DNA of 64,000 nt, taken from assembly GCF_011634775.1 (NCBI RefSeq), contig NZ_JAALXT010000002.1, positions 496,001 to 560,000 of the forward strand, read 5' to 3'. The notes beneath the pieces are model-generated. The model searched no databases. It had not been told where the DNA came from and was given only the letters and a program-made list of their open reading frames with translations. A program made the translations under genes and the position numbers. Below are positions 45,406-53,213 of the stretch, piece after piece; within the stretch, counting starts at the first letter, position 1; each line of letters begins with the position of its first letter. Origin of the DNA: Thalassoroseus pseudoceratinae. Its GTDB lineage: Bacteria > Planctomycetota > Planctomycetia > Planctomycetales > Planctomycetaceae.

Positions 45406-46395
45406 TTGAAAACGTTAGTCAATCTCCATCAAAAACTCACCCCACGACTCGCCGAACGACTTCACTCTTGTCTGAATTCAGCCAGGGCACCAGCTCCGAG
45501 GGTTTGGCCAGTCGCAGTCATCGAGCGCATCGAGAGGTTACTCCGCCTTGAAACGAAAGCCTACCGCCGCGGTTGGATCTCAGCTGCGGCGGTTGTTCGT
45601 AGCCAGCTCCAATCCGCGTTGACTGATCTCCAAGAGCGACTCGCACAACTGCGAAGCCAAGTTGACTTGCAGCCGCCTTCGACTAGCTCACTTCGCGATT
45701 TGATCGCTGACATCAACGCGTTGCAATGTGAGTTCGAGCAAGTGGAAGTCAATCTATCGACGTCGACACTCGCCGTGACTACCAGTCCAGTTGTGCACGA
45801 AGATGTGTTTCTCGGTCCGTTCAGAATCGCACTCAGTTTTGCAGCCGGGCAATCATCGACGAGCTATACAGTGACGGCACTCGAACCCCATCCGGCGGCG
45901 TCCGACGATGCGATCACGCATCCGCACATTCAGGATGGTCACCTTTGCGAGGGTGAAGGCCGCCTACCACTACGACGGGCTCTCGAAGACGGTCGTGTAT
46001 TCGATGTTTTTCAGATCATTCAGCAGATCTTGACGACCTACAACTCCGGGAGTGCCTACGTTTCGCTTGACGATTGGCATGGAGTCCCTTGCGTGACCTG
46101 CGGCATGTCGACCAGCGATGACGAGCGCACGTCCTGTCAGCTAACCGGCGAGCCGCTGTGCTGGGAGTGTGCGGTCAGTTGCTCGGACTGCGAGCGAACG
46201 CTCGCTCCCGATCGCACGGAATGCTGCTCGGAATGTGACGACCAATTCTGTTCTGCCTGCCTCGATCAAGGAATTTGCCATGCCTGCCAAGACGAAATCG
46301 AGACCGAAGCGGAACCGGTCTCATCCGATCGTGCCGACGCTCCGGTTCACACCCTATGCTTGGAGCAAACTGCTTTATCTGCGGGACCGGGGTGA
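45406..46395 (+). CDS. E2-like (UBC-fold) protein fused to a RING/treble-clef-like zinc-binding tail
   Basis: 329 residues from a TTG start with AGGAG upstream. Residues ~1-120 are helical. The UBC-like core (~133-225) contains FLGPFRIALSF, then the HPH tripeptide (172-174) and Cys181 in HPHIQDGHLCEGEG. These match the E2 pattern of HPN followed by the catalytic cysteine, and the segment leads into helix FDVFQIIQQILTTYN. Residues ~229-294 hold a dense CxxC array: CVTCG, CWEC, CSDC, CCSEC, CSAC, CHAC. This resembles a RING or paired treble-clef zinc domain. The arrangement combines E2 and an E3-like module in one polypeptide. The JAMM gene starts inside its 3' end. Confidence 0.78.
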   Translation: MKTLVNLHQKLTPRLAERLHSCLNSARAPAPRVWPVAVIERIERLLRLETKAYRRGWISAAAVVRSQLQSALTDLQERLAQLRSQVDLQPPSTSSLRDLIADINALQCEFEQVEVNLSTSTLAVTTSPVVHEDVFLGPFRIALSFAAGQSSTSYTVTALEPHPAASDDAITHPHIQDGHLCEGEGRLPLRRALEDGRVFDVFQIIQQILTTYNSGSAYVSLDDWHGVPCVTCGMSTSDDERTSCQLTGEPLCWECAVSCSDCERTLAPDRTECCSECDDQFCSACLDQGICHACQDEIETEAEPVSSDRADAPVHTLCLEQTALSAGPG

Positions 46396-46966
46396 AACCG
46401 AAGTCGGCGGCTTTGCCATCAGTAACGCTGATGATCTGTTCTGCATCGAAGACATCCGGCTCGTTCGTCAGATGACCACCGTTGCCAGTGTCGAATTCGA
46501 CGATGACGCGGTCGCCGACTTTTACGACGAACAGGTTGATCAAGGCCGAACACTCGAGCAGTTCAGCCGCGTTTGGCTTCACACGCACCCTGGTCAAAGT
46601 GCCGAGCCCAGCGGCACGGACGAGCAAACCTTCGAGAGGGTTTTCGACCACGTTGCCTGGTCGGTGATGATGATTCTAGCTCGCGGCGGTGAAAGCTACG
46701 CCCGCTTGCGGTTTGGCAGCGGTCCGATGGCTGAACTCGAAGTCCCGATCGACATCGCGTGGGAGTTCCCATTCCCGGAAAGCGATCACGCTGCCTGGAA
46801 TGATGAGTACGACCGTTGTGTCCAGCCCGTGAGCCAAAACGAGTGGTCGAACCTCAAAGATCTCGCCGGCGTTCCCTTGGACGAGGAATTCGTTTTACCG
46901 ACCGATCCTCGATTTCTCGATTGTGAAAGGAGCCATCTCTTTAATGACGAGTTCGAACCCTTCTGA
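46280..46966 (+). CDS. JAB/JAMM metalloprotease (deubiquitinase-like)
   Basis: 228 residues from the ATG at 46280. The JAMM signature is complete: Glu41 (EVGGF), His101-Thr-His103 (HTHPG), Ser111 and Asp114 in the HxHx7SxxD arrangement. It should be a zinc isopeptidase that removes or matures the Ubl. The reading frame overlaps the E2-RING gene by up to 116 nt; a GTG near 46331 would shorten the overlap but leave it about 65 nt. Overlap of this size implies coupled translation. A decayed paralogue lies at 39.4-40.0 kb, and the E1 gene overlaps its 3' end. Confidence 0.88.
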   Translation: MPAKTKSRPKRNRSHPIVPTLRFTPYAWSKLLYLRDRGETEVGGFAISNADDLFCIEDIRLVRQMTTVASVEFDDDAVADFYDEQVDQGRTLEQFSRVWLHTHPGQSAEPSGTDEQTFERVFDHVAWSVMMILARGGESYARLRFGSGPMAELEVPIDIAWEFPFPESDHAAWNDEYDRCVQPVSQNEWSNLKDLAGVPLDEEFVLPTDPRFLDCERSHLFNDEFEPF

Positions 46967-47606
46967 CCGTTTTGGACGACAAACCGACTTGGTGCCTCGT
47001 GATGCACTTCAGCGTCATCGGGTGAGCGTGATTGGTGTTGGTGCCGTCGGCCGGCAAGTGGCTTTGCAGTTAGCAGCCATGGGGGTGAATCGACTTCAAA
47101 TCTTTGACTTCGATATCGTCGAACCGACGAACATCACCTCTCAAGGCTACACTCAAAACGATTTCGGGCAGCTCAAGGTCGAAGCGACGAAGAAAGCGAT
47201 CCAATTGCTTGATCCGGACATTGAAGTCCTGACTGTACCGCACCGGTTTCGCCCGCAGGCTCCGGTTGCAGACGTGGTGTTTTGCTGCGTGGATTCGATC
47301 ACTGCCCGCACGGCCATCTGGCGGATGCTCAAAAGTCGTTGCCGGTTCTGGTGTGACGGCCGAATGCTAGCCGAAACGGTGAGGGTGTTAACCGCCGCCG
47401 ACCACAGCGAGCGGACATATTACAGCTCGACGCTGTTCTCGGCACGACAAGCCAACATCGGTCGCTGTACGGCACGCAGCACAATCTATACAGCCAACAT
47501 CTGTGCTGGTCTGATGCTGCAACAGTACACCCGCTTCCTGCGAGGACAGACGATCGACCGTGACTTGTCACTCAACCTCGCCGCCAGCGAACTGGTGAGC
47601 TTGTGA
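46944..47606 (+). CDS. E1-like adenylyltransferase (ThiF/HesA/MoeB fold)
   Basis: 220 residues with AAAGGAG upstream of the ATG at 46944. The nucleotide-binding glycine motif [12 protein letters not shown] (29-40) is followed by [17 protein letters not shown], the family Asp/Asn segment, and [14 protein letters not shown]. The later [13 protein letters not shown] (174-186) places Cys175 at the position expected of the E1 thioester cysteine. No ubiquitin-fold C-terminal domain is present; this is a minimal adenylation unit. It should adenylate the Ubl C-terminus and pass it to the E2. It overlaps the JAMM gene by 23 nt. Confidence 0.87.
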   Translation: MTSSNPSDRFGRQTDLVPRDALQRHRVSVIGVGAVGRQVALQLAAMGVNRLQIFDFDIVEPTNITSQGYTQNDFGQLKVEATKKAIQLLDPDIEVLTVPHRFRPQAPVADVVFCCVDSITARTAIWRMLKSRCRFWCDGRMLAETVRVLTAADHSERTYYSSTLFSARQANIGRCTARSTIYTANICAGLMLQQYTRFLRGQTIDRDLSLNLAASELVSL

Positions 47607-47643
47607 ATTTTCACTCCAATTCTGACGCCATCGGGAGACCGTT

Positions 47644-47844
47644 TTGCGCGCTATCGATCCTCAAGCGACGATCCACTACCTGGCTTGGTTCGGTTTCGTC
47701 TGCCTGATAACTAGCCGATTCATCGGACTGCTTGGAGCGGCGATCATCTGGCTACTCACCGCAGTGACCCTGTGGGGAATCGGCTCTTCCAAACCGCCGC
47801 ATCCACGACCCCGTACCAAGCAATCGAAACATTGCCGCCGCTGA
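47644..47844 (+). CDS. Small membrane protein at the end of the ubiquitin-like block
   Basis: 66 residues from a TTG start (MRAIDPQATIHYLAWFGFVC). One long or two short TM helices lie in residues ~13-48 (GLLGAAIIWLLTAVTLWGIG), followed by a basic tail. It is 37 bp after the E1 stop and is followed by a strong terminator, so it is probably the last gene of the block. Function unknown. Confidence 0.5.
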   Translation: MRAIDPQATIHYLAWFGFVCLITSRFIGLLGAAIIWLLTAVTLWGIGSSKPPHPRPRTKQSKHCRR

Positions 47845-47872
47845 CATCGATTGTGGAATTCGCTACGTCTCT

Positions 47873-47900
47873 CAGGCCCGACCCCGAGGGGTCGGGCCTG
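47873..47900 (+). terminator. Strong intrinsic terminator closing the ubiquitin-like block
   Basis: CAGGCCCGACCC (47873-47884) pairs perfectly with GGGTCGGGCCTG (47889-47900) around a CGAG loop. A moderately T-rich stretch follows. Confidence 0.85.
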
Positions 47901-47929
47901 GGTGTTTCTCTTTAGCTATCGTAGATTGC

Positions 47930-48426
47930 GACTCCTCCCAACAGAACCAAACAGGATCAGCTGAAAGCCAACTACTCCCATATTCTGGCTTTGTGTTCTC
48001 GGCGAATACCGATCGACGGAACTGTTTGAGCCAAGCGATTGCTCGCTCGACCTGCCAACGACGCTGGCCCAGACCCTTCTAAACATCTTGACCTCGCTGA
48101 GGGATGATCCCCGTGATTCCGTACCAATTCAGCAGCCTGAGAAGGTCCGCCGATGTGTAGCCGCAGTCGGCTCGGACAACCGTTGGCAACTCGCGAGGTC
48201 GACCCCGCAAGCCACCCACACGAGGGAATTGCAGCAAGACGAACGGCAGAATGAACCGCACGTCGTGTTCGTTCGCAGCGGAGATGATCACGGCGATCGG
48301 AGTTCCCTCCGCGTCAGTCATCACGTTCAGTTGACTGCCCGAGCGGCCTCGATCCGTGGGATTGGGCCATGTTTCCCGAGCATCGGTCGCGCAGAACCTG
48401 AATCTCTTTGGCCTGGCTCCCGACAT
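47930..48426 (-). pseudogene. IS5-family (DDE) transposase remnant
   Basis: The minus-strand frame reads NPTDRGRSGSQLNVMTDAEG, then IAVIISAANEHDVRFILPFV and RADCGYTSADLLRLLNWYGI, the catalytic core order of IS5/IS427-type transposases. An in-frame TAG at 48079-48081 interrupts it after IIPQRGQDV. Beyond the stop the frame continues QRRWQVERAIAWLKQFRRS, the conserved C-terminal E-containing region (W..ER..AWL). The N-terminal part is missing or scrambled where a 145-bp repeat lies. The element is inactive. Confidence 0.78.
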
Positions 48427-48487
48427 TCAGGAAGCAAACATGTTTCTGCCGCGGGTGAAATGGCCCAGGGATCCCGTGCATCAGTGG

Positions 48488-48632
48488 GAGTTGCGGCCGA
48501 TCGTGGCGAAGGTCGATTGGGGGGGCAACTAGGATGTGGAATAGGATTCGGTGAATTGATTCGTTGCCACAACTACGGAGGTTTTTTCCACCGACAGCAG
48601 TTCGGCAAAATGAAGAAATGCCGAAGTTTGTC
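48488..48632 (+). repeat. 145-bp repeat, copy 1 (second copy at 57194-57340)
   Basis: The stretch from GAGTTGCGGCCGATCGTGGC to CCGAAGTTTGTC is nearly identical to a segment at 57.2 kb in the same orientation, differing by a few substitutions and small indels. Copy 1 abuts the IS5 remnant; copy 2 lies in a group II intron maturase fragment. It is likely a small mobile or recombinogenic unit. Confidence 0.8.
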
Positions 48633-49030
48633 AAACCGCTGCACACAACGGATCCCACAAACTGCAGGAGGTATGGTCACCGAAGCGAGTTAGCCTGACT
48701 CCTCAAAAGTAGGAGCCGGATCCACAAGGAGATGTTTCGGGGCGCAATCGGAAACCAAAAGAACTCTTGCGATCGAACCCATGAAAGAACCGTAAACAAT
48801 CAACCGTCTGACAACGCGATTTTCATACGTCCTTCATCGAGGAAATTTTTGAAACAATGCAGAGGTCGTTGATGCGAAGATCTACTGTCGGGTAATTCCA
48901 AATCAGTGGTTGATGTTGGCGCGGCTGATGGTATCTTGGCGAGGAATGGTCACACTCACCCAGGGAAGCTTATTCTTTGGAAACAATCACGAATCTTGTC
49001 CCTGATTATTGCCTTTGTCGGAACAATCAA
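48633..49030. other. Intergenic region upstream of the DUF1254 gene
   Basis: About 400 bp with no convincing gene. It must hold the promoter for the following secreted-protein pair; no distinctive motif was seen. Confidence 0.35.
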
Positions 49031-50449
49031 ATGCAAAGGACAAATGCCATCAAGATACGATGGCTCACAGTTTTGGGTTGCATCGGCCTGCTTCATATGG
49101 CACCAACGCCAGGAGTCGCTCAGAGGATCAGCGGGCAGGAGGCACACCAGATCGGGCTTGAGGCGTACACTTACCTCTATCCACTCATCATGATGGACGT
49201 GACACGGCAGGTCACCACCAATTACCCACCGGATCGCAAGCCGGGGATGGGACCGATGAATGCGTTTCATCACATGCGGGCTTTCCCGCCCGCAGATTTT
49301 CGCGAGGTGGTGCGTCCCAATTTCGATACGCTCTATTCCAGCGCCTGGCTGGATGTGTCCAAGGAACCGCTCATCGTTTCGGCCCCCGATACCGACGGGC
49401 GTTATTACATGCTGCCGATGCTCGACATGTGGACGGATGTGTTCGCCGTTCCCGGCAAACGGACGAGCGGTACAGAGGCGGCAAGTTGGGCCGTTGTGCC
49501 GCCGGGATGGAGAGGCTCGTTGCCAAAAGGAGTGGAGCGCATCGATGCCCCGACACCGTATATCTGGATCATCGGCCGGACGCAAACGAACGGCCCCAAG
49601 GACTACGCTGCCGTCCACAAAATCCAGGACGGCTTCCAGGTCACACCGCTCTCGCGATGGGGTAAGCCGGAGCCAATGGTTGCGAAAATCGATTCCAGCG
49701 TGGACATGAAGACACCGCCGATGGAGCAGGTCAACACCATGTCGGCCGTGAGGTACTTTGCATACGGCGCAGAACTGATGAAACGGCATCCGCCGCACAT
49801 CACTGACTGGTCGATTATCGCCCGTATGAAGCGAATCGGATTGGAGCCAGGTAAGTCCTTCGATCTTGCCAAGGCTGATCCTGTTGTTCAGGCTGCGCTT
49901 GAACGTGTTCCTATGGATGCGCTTGAGCAGATGCAGGCCAAAGCCCCAACCCTGGCCCGAGTGGTCAATGGCTGGCAGATGAACACCGAAACAGTGGGAG
50001 TCTACGGCAACTACTATTTGAAGCGGGCAATCATCGCCATGATTGGACTCGGGGCCAACCAGCCAGAGGATGCGGTCTATCCGCTGTTTGTCGCGGACGC
50101 TGATGGAAAGCCACTCGTTGCCGAGAAGAAGTACGTTTTGCACTTCACCAAGAAAGAGATCCCGCGAGTCGACGCCTTCTGGTCGCTGACAATGTACGAC
50201 GGGCAGGGATACCCTGTCACGAACGCGATCAACCGGTTTGCGATTGGTAATCGCGATGCACTGAAGTTCAACGCAGATGGTTCGCTGGACATTTACATCC
50301 AGCACAAAAGTCCGGGAAAGGACAAGGAGTCGAATTGGCTTCCCGCGCCAAAAAGTGGTGCCATGAGCCCGACCATGCGACTCTACGCACCCAAGGCCCA
50401 GATACTTGACGGTCGTTGGAACCCGCCCCCAATCCGCGTCGCCAAATAG
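49031..50449 (+). CDS. Secreted DUF1254/DUF1214 protein
   Basis: 472 residues from MQRTNAIKIRWLTVLGCIGL, a signal peptide ending near GVAQRI. Residues ~35-175 carry DUF1254 (AYTYLYPLIMMDVTRQVTTN, FREVVRPNFDTLYSSAWLDV, and YYMLPMLDMWTDVFAVPGKR). Residues ~350-460 match DUF1214 (FWSLTMYDGQGYPVTNAINR, then RFAIGNRD). The two domains occur together in many bacterial proteins of unknown activity. The next gene, also secreted, follows by 39 bp and has related features, so the pair is probably co-transcribed. Confidence 0.87.
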   Translation: MQRTNAIKIRWLTVLGCIGLLHMAPTPGVAQRISGQEAHQIGLEAYTYLYPLIMMDVTRQVTTNYPPDRKPGMGPMNAFHHMRAFPPADFREVVRPNFDTLYSSAWLDVSKEPLIVSAPDTDGRYYMLPMLDMWTDVFAVPGKRTSGTEAASWAVVPPGWRGSLPKGVERIDAPTPYIWIIGRTQTNGPKDYAAVHKIQDGFQVTPLSRWGKPEPMVAKIDSSVDMKTPPMEQVNTMSAVRYFAYGAELMKRHPPHITDWSIIARMKRIGLEPGKSFDLAKADPVVQAALERVPMDALEQMQAKAPTLARVVNGWQMNTETVGVYGNYYLKRAIIAMIGLGANQPEDAVYPLFVADADGKPLVAEKKYVLHFTKKEIPRVDAFWSLTMYDGQGYPVTNAINRFAIGNRDALKFNADGSLDIYIQHKSPGKDKESNWLPAPKSGAMSPTMRLYAPKAQILDGRWNPPPIRVAK

Positions 50450-50488
50450 CAAGATACCAAGTCACATATTCCATCGAGAGGGGTCACC

Positions 50489-52648
50489 ATGGATAAGCAT
50501 CAAGTCATATTGAGAGATCGACTACTCAACTGCGTCGGCGTGACACTCGTGTCGATTTTCGCCGTAATGACATCAACGACTTGCGCACAGTCTCCGCAGC
50601 GAAAAAAGAATCCATTGATCGTGCCGCCGAATCCCGTTCGTTTTGGTGATCGATCATTGGAAAGCACGATTCGCACGGACGAGCGATACGGGCACGACGG
50701 CTTATTTCAGGGGCCGCGTGGTTGGGTCTATTGGAAGTACATGGAAAACCCCAAGCCGATCCAGAATCCGAACTTGTGGCCGGACATGAGGTCAACGTAC
50801 TTCATTGGACGGTTCGCGATGCCCACTGGCAGTTCCATGACACTGCGGGGAACATTTCCTTACGCAAGGTTCTTCCAATTTGCGCTTTACAAATTTGAAC
50901 GCAATACGTTCGTTGCGTTCGGTGAGTCGCTAAGGGGGCCCGATATCGAACCCGATCCCGGCTCGACCAACCCCTTTCGCGTTGGTGCGAGTCGCTTGAC
51001 GGAGAATCGAAACTTTACCATTCACGTACTTGCTGAAGACCCGCCCAAAGATGCGGATGGGCGAGCGAAGAACACACTCTATGTCGGCCGTGAAGGCAAG
51101 GACATACAAGGGGTCATTCGTATCTACTTGCCGGACCAGGATCAAGACGGGACAGGCTGGGGGCCACCCAACTCGTCATTCGGCGGACAAGGATTTCCAA
51201 CTTACGAAGGAAAGCTTGCGGACGGCACAGAGTTGTCGGCCAAGCAGGTCGTCAATCAGTGGGCCAAACCGATTGCTGGCGAGACGACAAAGCCAATGAC
51301 AATCGACCAATGGGTACGGCTGGTCAACGCAAAGGACAACGACCCGAAGCTGACACCCCAAACCTCGCCCGCTCGGAATCCACCCCAGTGGGAAAAGTTC
51401 ACCACGATTCAGTACGGCGTGATTGGTGCCTTCAAATCCCCCACAGCCCGCGCAAAGATGCAATTTGGAGGCCCAGTAGAAGGCGGCGGTGAAGGCCCGT
51501 ATCTCATGACCTACCTTTCACGGCAATTTGGCCCGGTGTATGTGATGCAGGGGAAAATGCCTACGTTTCCAGACACCTACGCCGGAAAACATGGCCGGGG
51601 GGCCGCGACGATGCCGGAAGCTCAGACGCAGTATTGGTCGCTGGTCAGTTGCGAATCTGTTCCCAGCGGACAAGTTGTTGACGGGCTAACCGACTTTCAG
51701 ATTCCTCTGGACAAGGACCGCAACTACACGATTGTCGTCAGCCGGCCCGAAGACCGGCCAAAAAATGCGACGCTCGAAAACGGTGTGGCCTGGATCAAGT
51801 GGAGCCCTCGCGGCGAAGGGCTAGACGATCCACGAAATCGTTCAGACTTTGGCATGTTGATCCTGCGGATTATGGGCAACAATCCCAAGTGGAAACAACG
51901 CCCCGACAACATCAAGAAGCCGGGGACTGGCGAAGTCGTAATGGGGCCTTTCTTTCCCAAGGGCCATTACACAACCAAAGAGCAATTTGAGTCCAAGGGC
52001 GGTGCGACTGACACCCCGAAAGTCGCGATGACGACTGGGCAGGACAAGCAAATGACGCTCACGATGCAGACGCTAAAGAAGTCACGCGGCTATCTGTATT
52101 GTGAGCTTGTGTTTAACTATGGCAATAAAGGGAATGACATCTACAGTACTTCACCGCTGGCCGAGGCCAAGTTGAAGTGGTGGAACAATCTTGACCTTGA
52201 TGCACTTGCAAAGGAGTTCGGAGCAGAATCGGTGTACAAGAACGGTCCACAATGGTGGTCGATGGATGAAGTCGGTGTCATGGCGTCCGCGCCAGTGAAA
52301 GTCGCCGGTGTCGACATGGTGTTCGGTGCCCACCTTCCGCCGGGCACCTTAGCGATTCCAAAATACACGGTCTTTAGTCCCGCCAAATTTCAGAACCTCG
52401 TCTGGAGGGCCGGAAAGCCGGTATACCAACTTGTGGATCCAGACGGCCACGTCTATGTCTTACAAGGACATAAAATCCCCACGAACAAACTCGCGACATT
52501 AAGCGAGAAATTCAAGCAACTCCCCAAGGGCTGGGAATATCGCGTGAAGACCTACGACAAGGACTTAGTCATGAAACTAACGCCCAAGAAACCGATTCCT
52601 TCCGTCCAGGACGAGTTTGACCAGATCTACATCCGGATTCCCGAATAG
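50489..52648 (+). CDS. Large secreted protein, DUF1214-like regions
   Basis: 719 residues with GAGAGGGG before the ATG. A signal peptide spans ~12-34 (LNCVGVTLVSIFAVMTSTTC). The body is beta-rich, with YFIGRFAMPTGSSMTLRGTF and FQFALYKFERNTFVAFGESL early, VIRIYLPDQDQDGTGWGPPN, and a C-terminal KYTVFSPAKFQNLVWRAGKP. The regions IPLDKDRNYTIVVSRPEDRP and FGMLILRIMGNNPKW resemble the end of DUF1214-type proteins. No active-site residues can be named. It is coupled by position to the preceding DUF1254 gene. Confidence 0.7.
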   Translation: MDKHQVILRDRLLNCVGVTLVSIFAVMTSTTCAQSPQRKKNPLIVPPNPVRFGDRSLESTIRTDERYGHDGLFQGPRGWVYWKYMENPKPIQNPNLWPDMRSTYFIGRFAMPTGSSMTLRGTFPYARFFQFALYKFERNTFVAFGESLRGPDIEPDPGSTNPFRVGASRLTENRNFTIHVLAEDPPKDADGRAKNTLYVGREGKDIQGVIRIYLPDQDQDGTGWGPPNSSFGGQGFPTYEGKLADGTELSAKQVVNQWAKPIAGETTKPMTIDQWVRLVNAKDNDPKLTPQTSPARNPPQWEKFTTIQYGVIGAFKSPTARAKMQFGGPVEGGGEGPYLMTYLSRQFGPVYVMQGKMPTFPDTYAGKHGRGAATMPEAQTQYWSLVSCESVPSGQVVDGLTDFQIPLDKDRNYTIVVSRPEDRPKNATLENGVAWIKWSPRGEGLDDPRNRSDFGMLILRIMGNNPKWKQRPDNIKKPGTGEVVMGPFFPKGHYTTKEQFESKGGATDTPKVAMTTGQDKQMTLTMQTLKKSRGYLYCELVFNYGNKGNDIYSTSPLAEAKLKWWNNLDLDALAKEFGAESVYKNGPQWWSMDEVGVMASAPVKVAGVDMVFGAHLPPGTLAIPKYTVFSPAKFQNLVWRAGKPVYQLVDPDGHVYVLQGHKIPTNKLATLSEKFKQLPKGWEYRVKTYDKDLVMKLTPKKPIPSVQDEFDQIYIRIPE

Positions 52649-52806
52649 AGGTAAAACGGTCAAAATTGCGTTGGAAAGGACTGACTCCCGGTTTCCGGCG
52701 GTTGGTTCTATTATTTGTGGGATCAGGGTTTCGTCGTGTTGCAAGTTGCGCCCATGAAGCTTCGGGCTAACCACAATGTATACATCAACTCTCCCAACAG
52801 CAGCGG

Positions 52807-53056
52807 CTAGTCGATTTCAATCGCGAGAATCGAAAGGGCATCGGTGAGATGTCCGTTGGTGCTCCAGTTCACCACCTCTTGCTCGAACATTTCAACGCAT
52901 TCGCGAAGAGGACTGGACTGGGTGTCGATGATCTCAGCCTTGAGCCTTTCCTCTCCGAATTGTTCCTCTTCTGAGTTGGCTTGTTCCACCACGCCATCAG
53001 AATATACGAACAGCAGCGCGGCTTCGATGGCTGAGGCGATTGTGTCGTCAAAGTGA
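52807..53056 (-). pseudogene. Truncated PP2C/SpoIIE-type phosphatase (C-terminal fragment)
   Basis: The minus-strand frame reads LLFVYSDGVVEQANSEEEQF, then REERLKAEI-like residues and LTDALSILAIEID before TAG. That is the C-terminal part of a SpoIIE/RsbU phosphatase, including the SDGVVE and LTDxLSxLxI motifs with their metal-binding Asp residues. The N-terminal two thirds are missing; upstream sequence has no matching frame. It sits between two unrelated genes and looks like a deletion relic. Confidence 0.7.
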
Positions 53057-53213
53057 TTCTAAAACTGCGTAGGGTTTTCTCCACGCGTTCAGTTTGGGCA
53101 GATGGCCCGGAACAACGGGTTGTCCAACCTCTTTCCGTTCGGGAACTCACGAACTCGCGTTGGTGTCATAGATGGGGTGGCAATGACACGTTCGAGAATC
53201 GGTCTTGAGTTGA

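Noticed and set aside
48956-50452. 498-codon open frame on the minus strand
   Set aside because: It lies entirely antisense to the well-supported DUF1254 gene, has no recognisable domains and follows the GC pattern of the real gene.
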